Made by a program: the position numbers and the translations under genes
Notes under the pieces: generated by a model
Told to the model about the DNA's origin: nothing
The model's input: the letters and a program-made list of their open reading frames with translations, nothing else
Database searches by the model: none
In this document: positions 26,798 to 34,062 of the stretch, in pieces
Layout of the letters: each line of letters begins with the position of its first letter
Numbering within the stretch: position 1 is the stretch's first letter
Origin: Amycolatopsis orientalis DSM 40040 = KCTC 9412
GTDB lineage: Bacteria; Actinomycetota; Actinomycetes; Mycobacteriales; Pseudonocardiaceae
Assembly (NCBI RefSeq): GCF_000478275.1
Contig: NZ_ASJB01000015.1
Coordinates: forward strand, 93,615 to 157,614
Reading direction: 5' to 3'
Length of the DNA: 64,000 bases

Positions 26798-26974
26798 CTC
26801 CTACGTTGCGTGATTACGCTACGGCATCCGAGGTAATTACCAGTGACAAATGAGACACCCGCCCGGGAACACTTGCGGGCCGCCAAACGTCTGGAAGAGT
26901 GGAAGCACGAACACGGCGGGGCCGGGAACGAACGTTTCCGGTATCAGTGCCGAAGTGGTCGTAGCTGGATCGAT

Positions 26975-26994
26975 GGCACCGGGTCACCGGTGCC
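26975..26994 (+). promoter_or_regulatory. Short leader hairpin before DUF7455 gene
   Basis: GGCACCGG-GTCA-CCGGTGCC, a perfect 8 bp stem and 4 nt loop, ends 6 nt before the GGAGGGAG ribosome-binding region of the small gene at 27014. No T-run follows, so it is more likely a translation or stability element than a terminator. Confidence 0.5.
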
Positions 26995-27013
26995 GGGACG
27001 GAGGGAGACTCCA

Positions 27014-27193
27014 ATGACTTCACCGACGCTCACCCGCCCCGAACTGACCGCTGCCGACCGATGCGACCGGTGTGGAGCTGCAGCCCAGGTTCGAGCCATT
27101 CTCAGCACCGGTGGCGAGTTGCTCTTCTGTGGTCACCACGCCCGCGCACACGAAACCAAGCTCAAGGAAATGTCCGCGGACATTCAGCGGTAG
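27014..27193 (+). CDS. DUF7455 small zinc-finger-like protein
   Basis: A 59 aa protein. CDRCGAAAQ followed by LLFCGHHARAHE gives four likely zinc ligands (CxxC ... CxxH). It is well conserved across actinobacteria and often near sigma-factor or DNA-repair genes. ATG 27014 is the start, behind GGAGGGAGACTCC. The open frame extends upstream, but the family length supports this start. Role unknown, possibly nucleic-acid or RNA polymerase binding. Confidence 0.85.
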   Translation: MTSPTLTRPELTAADRCDRCGAAAQVRAILSTGGELLFCGHHARAHETKLKEMSADIQR

Positions 27194-27213
27194 CCACCAG
27201 TCCACGACCACCC

Positions 27214-27257
27214 GGCGGCCGGACGCTCCCCCATGGAGCGGCCGGCCGCCCTGTTTT
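27214..27257 (+). terminator. Rho-independent terminator of DUF7455 gene
   Basis: Stem GGCGGCCGG / CCGGCCGCC with a nested GCTCC/GGAGC hairpin, followed by CTGTTTTT. Confidence 0.9.
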
Positions 27258-27285
27258 TGGCGGCACTCTCTCACGCGCCTACCGA

Positions 27286-27310
27286 AAACATACATACAGC
27301 GTGTATGTTT
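27286..27310. promoter_or_regulatory. Probable TetR operator over the hydrolase promoter
   Basis: A perfect 9 bp inverted repeat, AAACATACA / TGTATGTTT, with a 7 nt spacer. It ends 5 nt before the ATG of the alpha/beta hydrolase and overlaps AT-rich promoter-like sequence. The TetR gene lies downstream in the same transcript, which suggests autoregulation. Confidence 0.8.
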
Positions 27311-27315
27311 CTGGC

Positions 27316-28179
27316 ATGACGACCAGCGACCTCCTGGGCGAGACGCATGAGGTGGACCTCGGCGGCGCCCGTATCCGCTACCGCGACCGCGGCGAAGGGC
27401 CTCCCGTGGTCTTCGTGCACGGCCTGCTGACCAACGGGCTGCTCTGGCGCAAGGTGGCCCCCGCGGTCGCCGACGCCGGTTTCCGCTGCCTGACCCCGGA
27501 CTGGCCGCTGGGCTCGCACGAGATCCCGGTCCCCGGCGCCGACCTGAGCCCGCCCGGCGTCGCCGCGCTCATCGCCCGGTTCCTCGAAGTGCTCGGCCTG
27601 ACCGACGTCACGGTGGTCGCCAACGACACCGGCGGCGCGCTCACACAGCTGCTCATGACCACCTCCCCCGAGCGGATCGGACGGGTCGTGCTGACGCCGT
27701 CGGACTCCTTCGAGCGGTTCCTGCCGCCGATGTTCGCCCCGCTGAGCACACTGGCGCGGATCCCCGGCGGCTTCCGGCCGGTGATCCAGGCGCTGCGCTC
27801 GCGCTCGCTGCTGAAGGCGACGAAGTTCGTGTGGCTGGCCAAGCATCCGGTCCCGGACCACGTCCTCGACGCCTACCTGCTCCCCAGCAGGCGGAATCCC
27901 GCGATCCGCGAGGACGTCGTCCGGTTCACCGCCGCGATCGACAAGCGCTACACACTGACCGCCGCCGAGCGCCTGCCCCTGTTCGGCAAGCCCGTCCTGC
28001 TGGTCTGGGCGCCCGAGGACCGGCATTTCCCGCTGTGGCTGGGCCGGAAACTCGCCGGTGTCCTGCCGAACGCCGAACTGAAGACGATCGAGGACTCCTA
28101 CGCCTTCGTGCCGGAGGACCAGCCGGAGCGGCTGAGCGGCATGGTGGTGGAATTCCTGCGTGCCCACGCCACGACGTAG
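27316..28179 (+). CDS. Alpha/beta hydrolase, haloalkane-dehalogenase/epoxide-hydrolase-like
   Basis: A 287 aa alpha/beta hydrolase. The oxyanion region is VVFVHGLLTNGLLW. The nucleophile position reads VVANDTGGALTQL, with Asp rather than Ser, as in haloalkane dehalogenases and epoxide hydrolases. A cap domain and the acid-His region follow (VLLVWAPEDRHFPL; the catalytic His is uncertain). ATG 27316 lies just after a palindromic operator, and the leader is very short or absent. Its 3' end overlaps the TetR gene by 20 nt. The substrate is unknown; the inducer is probably also the substrate. Confidence 0.85.
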   Translation: MTTSDLLGETHEVDLGGARIRYRDRGEGPPVVFVHGLLTNGLLWRKVAPAVADAGFRCLTPDWPLGSHEIPVPGADLSPPGVAALIARFLEVLGLTDVTVVANDTGGALTQLLMTTSPERIGRVVLTPSDSFERFLPPMFAPLSTLARIPGGFRPVIQALRSRSLLKATKFVWLAKHPVPDHVLDAYLLPSRRNPAIREDVVRFTAAIDKRYTLTAAERLPLFGKPVLLVWAPEDRHFPLWLGRKLAGVLPNAELKTIEDSYAFVPEDQPERLSGMVVEFLRAHATT

Positions 28180-28765
28180 CCAGACCGAACGCTCGCAGTC
28201 GACGCAGACCGCCCTGATCACGGCGGCGCGGAGACTGTTCGCCGAACAGGGCTACGCCGCCGTGCCCGCCGACGAGATCGTCCGGGCGGCGGGGGTCACC
28301 CGTGGCGCGCTGTACCACCACTTCGGGGACAAGCAAGGACTGTTCCGTGCCGTGGTCGAGCAGGTCGAAACGGAGATCACCGCGGAACTCCAGGCGGTCC
28401 TGCGGGCGGCGGACGATCCCTGGACGGCGGCGCTCGGCGCGCTGAGCCGCTTCCTGGACCTGTGCCTGCGGCCCGAGGTGGTGCGGATCTCGCTCACCGA
28501 CGCCATCACCGTCCTCGGCTGGCAGGAATGGCGCGAGCTGGAGAACCGGTACGGGCTGGGCCTGATCACGGAGCTCCTGGAGGCCGTCGCCGCGGACGGG
28601 CGGCTGATCGAGGGGCCCATCCCGGAGCTGGCCCAGCTGGTGCTGAGCGCCTGCGCGGAGGCGGCGTTGATGATCGCGCACGCCGAGGACCCCGACGCGG
28701 CGAAGGCCAAGGCCCTGCAAGCCCTGGTGGCCCTGCTCTCTGGCCTCGTGAAGGACCGCGTTTAG
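28160..28765 (+). CDS. TetR-family repressor of the hydrolase operon
   Basis: A 201 aa regulator. The N-terminal helix-turn-helix (residues about 15-60: AARRLFAEQGYAAVPADEIV then GVTRGALYHHFGDKQGLFRA) is textbook TetR. The C-terminal half is a variable ligand-binding helical domain. It starts inside the hydrolase gene and is co-transcribed with it. The palindrome at 27286 is its likely operator. The TAG stop shares one base with a family C repeat. Confidence 0.93.
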   Translation: MPTPRRSQTERSQSTQTALITAARRLFAEQGYAAVPADEIVRAAGVTRGALYHHFGDKQGLFRAVVEQVETEITAELQAVLRAADDPWTAALGALSRFLDLCLRPEVVRISLTDAITVLGWQEWRELENRYGLGLITELLEAVAADGRLIEGPIPELAQLVLSACAEAALMIAHAEDPDAAKAKALQALVALLSGLVKDRV

Positions 28766-28813
28766 TCCTCTGGATGCGGTCCTTGCGTCGCGCAAGCACC
28801 GCATCCAGAGGAC
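28765..28813. repeat. Family C palindrome, probable bidirectional terminator
   Basis: A perfect 16 bp arm pair, GTCCTCTGGATGCGGT / ACCGCATCCAGAGGAC, with an inner TTGCG/CGCAA stem. It lies between convergent TetR and ROK genes. Confidence 0.9.
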
Positions 28814-28823
28814 TGAACGCGTG

Positions 28824-30005
28824 TCAGACGGTGTCCAGGATCATCTCGAACGCCGCTTCGGCCGCGCCCAGGAGTTTCACGTCCGCGCCGAGCGCCGAAC
28901 TCACGATCTGCGTCCCGCCGACCGCCCGGCTGACCAGGCTTCGCCGCCGGACCTCGTCCGCGACCGACCCCACCACCGAATCCGGCAGCGCGGTGAGCAG
29001 ATCCCCCAGGACGACCAGCTGCGGGCCGAGCAGGTTGACCACGTTCACCAGGCCCACCGTCAGCCACTCGGCGAACTCCGACAGCCGTTCCGCGGCCGCC
29101 CGCGGATCACTGCCCAGTGCGCGCAGTTCGACCAGGATCGCCCCGCGCGGGGTGTCCTCGGGCAGGTCGAGCGCGCGGCACAGCGCCGCCTCGCCGACCT
29201 CGGTCTCCCAGCAGCCGCGGGAGCCGCAGTAGCAGGGACGGCCGCCCGGCCGGACCGCCATATGCCCGATCTCGCCGACGTAGCCGGCGCCGCCGCGCAG
29301 CGACGAGCCGTCCGCGATGATCCCGCCCCCGACGCCGACGTCCGCGGAGACGTACACGGCGTCGGACGAGCCCCGCGCGGCTCCGCGCAGGTGTTCGGCG
29401 ACGGCGCCGAGTTCGGCGTCGTTGCCGACGAGGACGGGGACGCGCAGCACACCGCCGAGCCGTTCCCCGAGCGACACGTCGGTCCAGCGCAGGTTGGGCG
29501 CCTCGTGCACGTGCCCGTCGACCCGGCGGACGACGCCGGGCACGGAGACCCCCGCGGCGATCGGCTGCACGCCGAGGTCGCCCGCCAGCATGGTGGTCGA
29601 CTCGATCACGTGCGTGATCACCTCGTCGGCCTCCCGCATCCGGCCGCGGAGGTTCCAGCTGTTGCGCCCGAGGATCTGGCCGCCGAACCCGACCAGCGCG
29701 ATCGCCACGTGTTCGACCTGGAGGTCGACCGCGAGCACCACCGCCGCCTGAGGCTGCGGCAGGACCAGGAGCGAGGGGCGGCCCGCCCCTCGTCCCGGCC
29801 TCGGGACCCTCTCCTCGACGACGCCCGCTTCCGCGAGCCCGTCGACGAGGGTCTTGATGGTGCTGCGGTTGAGCCCCAGCTCGGTGGCCAGGGTCGCCCG
29901 GGTGCTCGGGCCGCTGACGTGCAGCAACCTGAGCAAGGTCGTGCGGTTGTGCCTGCGCACCTCGTCTGGTCGTGCAACGGGTGTGCTGGTCACGGACTTC
30001 ATCAT
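28824..30005 (-). CDS. ROK-family transcriptional repressor of the xylose-type operon
   Basis: A 393 aa ROK regulator. Residues 13-75 form a winged helix-turn-helix (HNRTTLLRLLHVSGPSTRAT; LNRSTIKTLVDGLAEAGVVE). The ROK domain has VSVPGVVRRVDG, GVGGGIIADGSSLRGGAGYV, GEIGHMAVRPGG and a zinc site CYCGSRGCWE. It is the last gene of xylF-xylG-xylH-ROK, 11 bp after xylH, so repressor and transporter share a transcript. The palindrome at 33558 is its probable operator. Xylose or a xylo-oligosaccharide is the likely inducer. Confidence 0.9.
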   Translation of the reverse strand: MMKSVTSTPVARPDEVRRHNRTTLLRLLHVSGPSTRATLATELGLNRSTIKTLVDGLAEAGVVEERVPRPGRGAGRPSLLVLPQPQAAVVLAVDLQVEHVAIALVGFGGQILGRNSWNLRGRMREADEVITHVIESTTMLAGDLGVQPIAAGVSVPGVVRRVDGHVHEAPNLRWTDVSLGERLGGVLRVPVLVGNDAELGAVAEHLRGAARGSSDAVYVSADVGVGGGIIADGSSLRGGAGYVGEIGHMAVRPGGRPCYCGSRGCWETEVGEAALCRALDLPEDTPRGAILVELRALGSDPRAAAERLSEFAEWLTVGLVNVVNLLGPQLVVLGDLLTALPDSVVGSVADEVRRRSLVSRAVGGTQIVSSALGADVKLLGAAEAAFEMILDTV

Positions 30006-30016
30006 TCCATGCGGAC

Positions 30017-31477
30017 TCAGCGCGGTGACGCAGCCGCGCGGCGCCGGGACAGCGCGTCCACCGTGGCCGCGAGCAGCAGCACCAGACCGGTGACGATGTT
30101 GACCACCGCCGCCGACTGCTTCAGCAGGCCGAGCGCGTTCTCCACGACCGCCAGGACCAGGCCACCGATCACCGCGTCGACCACCCGGCCCTTGCCGCCG
30201 AACAGCGACGTGCCACCGATGACCGCGGCGCCGACCGCGAACAGCAGCGTGTTGAGGCCACCCGCCTGCGGGTCGACCGAGCCGACCTTCGACGAGTAGA
30301 CGATCGCGCCGATCGCCGCCACCGCCGAGCAGATGACGAACACCGACGCCCGGATCTTCTCGACGTTGATACCCGCGCGGCGAGCCGCCTCGCGGTTGCC
30401 GCCGACGGCGTAGATGTGGCGGCCGTACTGCGTGCGGTTGAGCACGTAGGTACCGAGCACCAGCAGGCCGAGCACGATCGGCACGACGTACGGGACGCCG
30501 GAGATCACGATGTTCGGGTTGGGCGCGCGGTTCAGCGTCAGGAGGTAGGTCGCCACCGCGGCCACCACGGCGATCGCGCCGACCTTGAACAGCACCATCG
30601 GCGTCGGCTGGGTGACCAGGCCGCGTTTGAGCCGCGAGAAGTGCTGGCCCAGCGTCACCGCGGCGAATCCGCCCGCCGCGATCAGGAAGAGGACCCAGCT
30701 GCCCACAATGGACAGATTGCCGTTGGCGACCTTGAACAGCACGTCCGAGGTGCTGATGCCGAGCGTGCCGCCCTCACCGATGAACTGCAGGATGACACCC
30801 TGCCAGGCGAGGAAGAGCGCCAGCGTCACGACGAACGAGGGCATGCCGATCTTCGAGACCAGGAACCCGGTGAGGACACCGATCGCGCCACCGACGCTGA
30901 TCGCGAGCAGGATCTCGATCCACGGGTTGGCCGCCGTTCCGGACAGCACGAGCGCGATGGCGAGCACCGCGAACCCGACACCGGCCCAGATCCGCAGGAT
31001 CACGCCGAGCAGACCGGCGATCGCGAGTACGACGAGGAACGCGATGAAGACGCCGTTCCCCATCCCGCCCAGCAGGTTTCCGTTGCGCACGTAGTGCATC
31101 GCGAGTACGGCGGCGGTGACACCGGACGCGGTACCCGCGGACAGGTCGATCTCGCCGAGCAGCAGCACGAACACGATGCCCATCGCGATGATCGCCTTGC
31201 CGGCGCCCTGCGCCAGCAGGTTCGCGATGTTGTTCATCGTCAGGAACGTGTCCGACAGCGACGCGAACACGATCACCAGCACGAGCAGGCCGAGCAGCGC
31301 CGGGAGCGAACCCAGCTGGCCCGCCTTGATCCGGGAGAAGTAGTCGCCGATCGCCTCCGACGTCGACATCGATGTCGTGTCGATGCCGAAGTCCGTGATG
31401 GCCGCCGACGGGTTGAGCGCGGCGGCCGCCGACTTGCCCCCCTCCGGCGAGGCGGGCTTTGCAGGTGTCTCAGTCAT
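30017..31477 (-). CDS. xylH: Sugar ABC transporter permease (XylH-like)
   Basis: A 486 aa membrane protein with about 12 helices, longer than E. coli XylH. The N-terminus is a cytosolic extension of about 55 residues. Typical BPD_transp_2 segments follow: LLGEIDLSAGTASGVTAAVL and GMPSFVVTLALFLAWQGVIL. The later NREAARRAGINVEKIRASVF and GGTSLFGGKGRVVDAVIGG are the EAA-like cytosolic loop. It imports the sugar delivered by XylF together with XylG. Confidence 0.9.
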   Translation of the reverse strand: MTETPAKPASPEGGKSAAAALNPSAAITDFGIDTTSMSTSEAIGDYFSRIKAGQLGSLPALLGLLVLVIVFASLSDTFLTMNNIANLLAQGAGKAIIAMGIVFVLLLGEIDLSAGTASGVTAAVLAMHYVRNGNLLGGMGNGVFIAFLVVLAIAGLLGVILRIWAGVGFAVLAIALVLSGTAANPWIEILLAISVGGAIGVLTGFLVSKIGMPSFVVTLALFLAWQGVILQFIGEGGTLGISTSDVLFKVANGNLSIVGSWVLFLIAAGGFAAVTLGQHFSRLKRGLVTQPTPMVLFKVGAIAVVAAVATYLLTLNRAPNPNIVISGVPYVVPIVLGLLVLGTYVLNRTQYGRHIYAVGGNREAARRAGINVEKIRASVFVICSAVAAIGAIVYSSKVGSVDPQAGGLNTLLFAVGAAVIGGTSLFGGKGRVVDAVIGGLVLAVVENALGLLKQSAAVVNIVTGLVLLLAATVDALSRRRAAASPR

Positions 31478-31498
31478 TTCCGGTTCTTTCTCGCCCGT

Positions 31499-32272
31499 TT
31501 ACAGGACGGCGGCTTCGGGGCGGGCAAGGCCGAGATCGCCGGAGCGGCCGGCGGTGATCAGTTCCACGACCTGGCCGTGGGTGACGTCCTTGGTGTGCAC
31601 GTTGGCGACGAGGCGGCCCAGGTAGAGCACCGCGATGCGGTCGGCGACCTCGAACACGTCGGCCATGTTGTGGCTGATCAGCACCACACCGAGGCCCTGT
31701 TCGGCGAGGCGGCGGACCAGGTCGAGCACCTGCCGGGTCTGCGCGACACCGAGCGCGGCGGTCGGCTCGTCGAGCAGGACCACCTTGGAGTCCCACAGCA
31801 CGGACTTGGCGATCGCGACGGTCTGCCGCTGTCCGCCCGAGAGCGCCGAAACCGGGGTGCGGACGGACTTCACGGTGCGGACGGAAAGCGACGCGAGCGT
31901 CTCGCGGGCCGCCTTCTCCATGCTGGCCTCGTCGAGCAGCCATTTGCTGCCGCGTTCCCGGCCGAGGAACATGTTCTGCACGATGTCGAGGTTCTCGGCC
32001 AGGGCGAGGTCCTGGTAGACGACCTCGATCCCGAGATCGGCGGCGTCGCGCGGGCCGTGGATGTGCACGGGCTCACCCTGGAACTTCACCGTGCCGGAGT
32101 CGTAGCCGTGGATCCCGGCGATCGACTTGACCAGGGTGGACTTGCCTGCCCCGTTGTCGCCGACCAGCGCGGTGACCTCACCGGCCCGCACGTCGAAGTC
32201 CACGTCGTGGAGGACGTGGACCGGTCCGAAGCTCTTGTTGATCTGCCTCAGTTCGAGGATCGGTTCACTCAT
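31499..32272 (-). CDS. xylG: Sugar ABC transporter ATP-binding protein (XylG-like)
   Basis: A 257 aa single-domain ATPase; E. coli XylG is a fused pair of domains. Walker A is VGDNGAGKSTLVKSI, the signature is SALSGGQRQTVAIAK, Walker B is VVLLDEPTAALG, and the switch is VVLISHNMADVF. ATG 32272 is preferred. Downstream of xylF and separated from it by a strong hairpin. Confidence 0.92.
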   Translation of the reverse strand: MSEPILELRQINKSFGPVHVLHDVDFDVRAGEVTALVGDNGAGKSTLVKSIAGIHGYDSGTVKFQGEPVHIHGPRDAADLGIEVVYQDLALAENLDIVQNMFLGRERGSKWLLDEASMEKAARETLASLSVRTVKSVRTPVSALSGGQRQTVAIAKSVLWDSKVVLLDEPTAALGVAQTRQVLDLVRRLAEQGLGVVLISHNMADVFEVADRIAVLYLGRLVANVHTKDVTHGQVVELITAGRSGDLGLARPEAAVL

Positions 32273-32300
32273 GGGGGTTCTCGAATTCTCCCGGCTGGAT

Positions 32301-32345
32301 ACCGGGCCGGGGCGCACTGTCCCACGGGAAGCGCCCCGGCCCGGT
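32301..32345 (-). promoter_or_regulatory. Processing/attenuation hairpin between xylF and xylG
   Basis: A perfect 15 bp stem (ACCGGGCCGGGGCGC / GCGCCCCGGCCCGGT) with a 15 nt loop and no T-run. In the transcript it directly follows xylF. Such hairpins usually stabilise the binding-protein mRNA or end part of the transcription, giving more XylF than XylG/XylH. Confidence 0.8.
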
Positions 32346-32362
32346 TGTCTGGATTTAACGGG

Positions 32363-33496
32363 TCAGGAGATACCGAGCTGCGCGCAAGCCGCGGCCAGTT
32401 CGCCGCCGCAGATCTCGGCCGCCTTGACGTAGCCCTGCGACACGACCTCCTTGACGCCGTCCTTGGTGGTCAGCTTCGGCTCGAGCAGCACGGACTTGAC
32501 GTCGCGGTTGCCCTTCGGGTCCTTCGCCTTGCCGGTGGCCAGCGCGTCGGCACCCGCCTTGTCGCCCTTCGCCAGCAGGACGGCGAGCTTCGCCGCGGCT
32601 TCCGCCTCTTCCTTGATCGGCTTGAAGACCGTCATGTACTGGTCGCCGCGCAGGATGGCCATGAGGCCGTCCGCGGTGGCGTCCTGACCGGTGACCGGGA
32701 CCTTGCCGTTGAGGCCGTTCTTCTTCAGCACGGTGATGACCGCGCCGGCGAGACCGTCGTTCGCGGCGACGACGCCGTCGACCTTGCCCTTGTTGTCGGT
32801 CAGGATCTGCTCGAAGGTCTGGCCGCCCTTCTGGTTGTCCCAGTTGTCGATGGCCTGTTCGCGCACGAGCTTCAGGTCACCGCTGGCGAACTTCGGCTGC
32901 AGGACCGACTTCTGGCCGTTGGCGAACAGCGTCGCGTTGTTGTCGGTCGGGGCACCCTCGATCATGACGACCTCGGCGCCCTTCTTGTCCTTCAGCGCGT
33001 CGGCGAGACCCTGGCCCTGCAGCTGGCCGACCTTCTCGTTGTCGAACGAGACGTAGTAGTCGGAGCTGCCGCCGAGGTTCAGGCGGTCGTAGTCGATCGT
33101 CGGGATGCCCGCGGCCTGCGCCTTGCGGGCCACCGCCGCGCCGACCTCGCTGTTGATCGAGGCGATGATCAGGACCTTGACGCTCTGCCCGATCATGCCG
33201 TCGGCCAGCGTGGTGAACTTCTGGACGTCGCCCTGGGCGTTCTGGACGTCGGCGTCGAAGCCCGCGTCCTTGAGCGCCTTGGTCAGGAACGGCTTGTCGA
33301 AGGCCTCCCAGCGGGCGGAGGACGCCGTCTCCGGAAGGATGACGCCGACCTTCCCGCCGGTGGCGGCACCGCCCGGGGCGGGGGCGGACTGCGAGGAGTT
33401 GCTGCTGCCCGAGTCGGCGGTGTTGGCGCCACAGGCGGAGAGCACCAGGCCGGCGCCCACCGTCGCGGCGAGGAGGGTAAGGGTTCTGCTGCGCAT
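32363..33496 (-). CDS. xylF: Sugar ABC transporter substrate-binding lipoprotein (XylF-like)
   Basis: A 377 aa periplasmic-binding-protein-type lipoprotein. The signal ends in LSAC-Cys22. The mature domain has the D-xylose-binding signatures VGVILPETASSARWEAFD, TIDYDRLNLGGSSDYYVS and FDNEKVGQLQGQGLAD, closely like E. coli XylF. GGAAGGAACGAGG precedes ATG 33496. It is the first gene of the operon, with a palindromic operator about 60 bp upstream. Xylose is the most likely ligand, though ribose-family relatives are possible. Confidence 0.93.
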   Translation of the reverse strand: MRSRTLTLLAATVGAGLVLSACGANTADSGSSNSSQSAPAPGGAATGGKVGVILPETASSARWEAFDKPFLTKALKDAGFDADVQNAQGDVQKFTTLADGMIGQSVKVLIIASINSEVGAAVARKAQAAGIPTIDYDRLNLGGSSDYYVSFDNEKVGQLQGQGLADALKDKKGAEVVMIEGAPTDNNATLFANGQKSVLQPKFASGDLKLVREQAIDNWDNQKGGQTFEQILTDNKGKVDGVVAANDGLAGAVITVLKKNGLNGKVPVTGQDATADGLMAILRGDQYMTVFKPIKEEAEAAAKLAVLLAKGDKAGADALATGKAKDPKGNRDVKSVLLEPKLTTKDGVKEVVSQGYVKAAEICGGELAAACAQLGIS

Positions 33497-33557
33497 CCTC
33501 GTTCCTTCCGGATCTTGCTCGCGGGCGGCGATCCTGGCGGACCGGTCGCACCATCGC

Positions 33558-33584
33558 GCATATGTTGTGGGCGACAACATATGC
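33558..33584. promoter_or_regulatory. Palindromic operator upstream of xylF
   Basis: GCATATGTTGT / ACAACATATGC, perfect 11 bp arms with a 5 nt spacer, about 62 bp upstream of the xylF start. It is AT-rich against the surrounding GC, as operators of ROK repressors often are. Candidate site for the ROK protein encoded at the end of the operon. The rest of the 566 bp gap up to the helicase gene holds three family palindromes at 33759, 33905 and 33995, and no gene. Confidence 0.85.
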
Positions 33585-33758
33585 CGCCGAACGGGGTCCA
33601 CGGAAGACGGCTGGATCGATTAAGCCTCATCAAATGGACACGGTTTGGCAACGTGGCCGTAGCAAGGCGTACGAAGTCTAGGTGCGCTGACGGTGTGACC
33701 GCCACCACTCACGGAGTGTGACCGCGGCTGCCGCGGTGTCTGGGTCCCTAACGCTAGG

Positions 33759-33799
33759 AAAGGTCCTTTCCTGGCAAATTTTGCCAGGAAAGGACCTTT
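33759..33799. repeat. Family B palindrome
   Basis: A perfect 20 bp palindrome, AAAGGTCCTTTCCTGGCAAA and its complement, with a 1 nt centre. It is nearly identical to the copies at 45034 and 51981. It is one of three stacked elements in this gap. Confidence 0.88.
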
Positions 33800-33904
33800 C
33801 ATGGCACGTCTTCGCCCTGGCCCGCGGATGCTTGGTCGCTTCCCGGCCTGGGCACATGGCAACGCACCGTGAAGGGTGGCGATGAGGCGCGGGCCGGGGT
33901 GGGC

Positions 33905-33986
33905 GGGCTGAAGGGGCCCTTCACCGCATCGCATGCGGCGAAGGGCGCTTTCCTCGCATCGCATGCGGGGAAAGCGCCCTTCAGCC
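33905..33986. repeat. Family A compound palindrome
   Basis: About 82 bp with the same GGGCTGAAGGGGCCC start and CGCCCTTCAGCC end and two inner hairpins on CGCATCGCATGCGG. It lies between the helicase 3' end and the xylF promoter. Confidence 0.88.
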
Positions 33987-33994
33987 ACGCGTAT

Positions 33995-34047
33995 GTCATG
34001 AGGGGTCCCCATCAGACGAAATTCGTCCTATGGGGACCCTTCATGAC
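33995..34047. repeat. Family D palindrome
   Basis: GTCATGAGGGGTCCCCAT with a complementary right arm (ATGGGGACCCTTCATGAC) and a few mismatches. It is the same family as 61868. It lies 16 bp after the helicase stop and is probably its terminator. Confidence 0.85.
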
Positions 34048-34062
34048 GTTTGTACGGAGCGG

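Noticed and set aside
33620-34012. Minus-strand open frame over the three stacked palindromes
   Set aside because: Its sequence is produced by the repeats and has no start or function support; it is not a gene.
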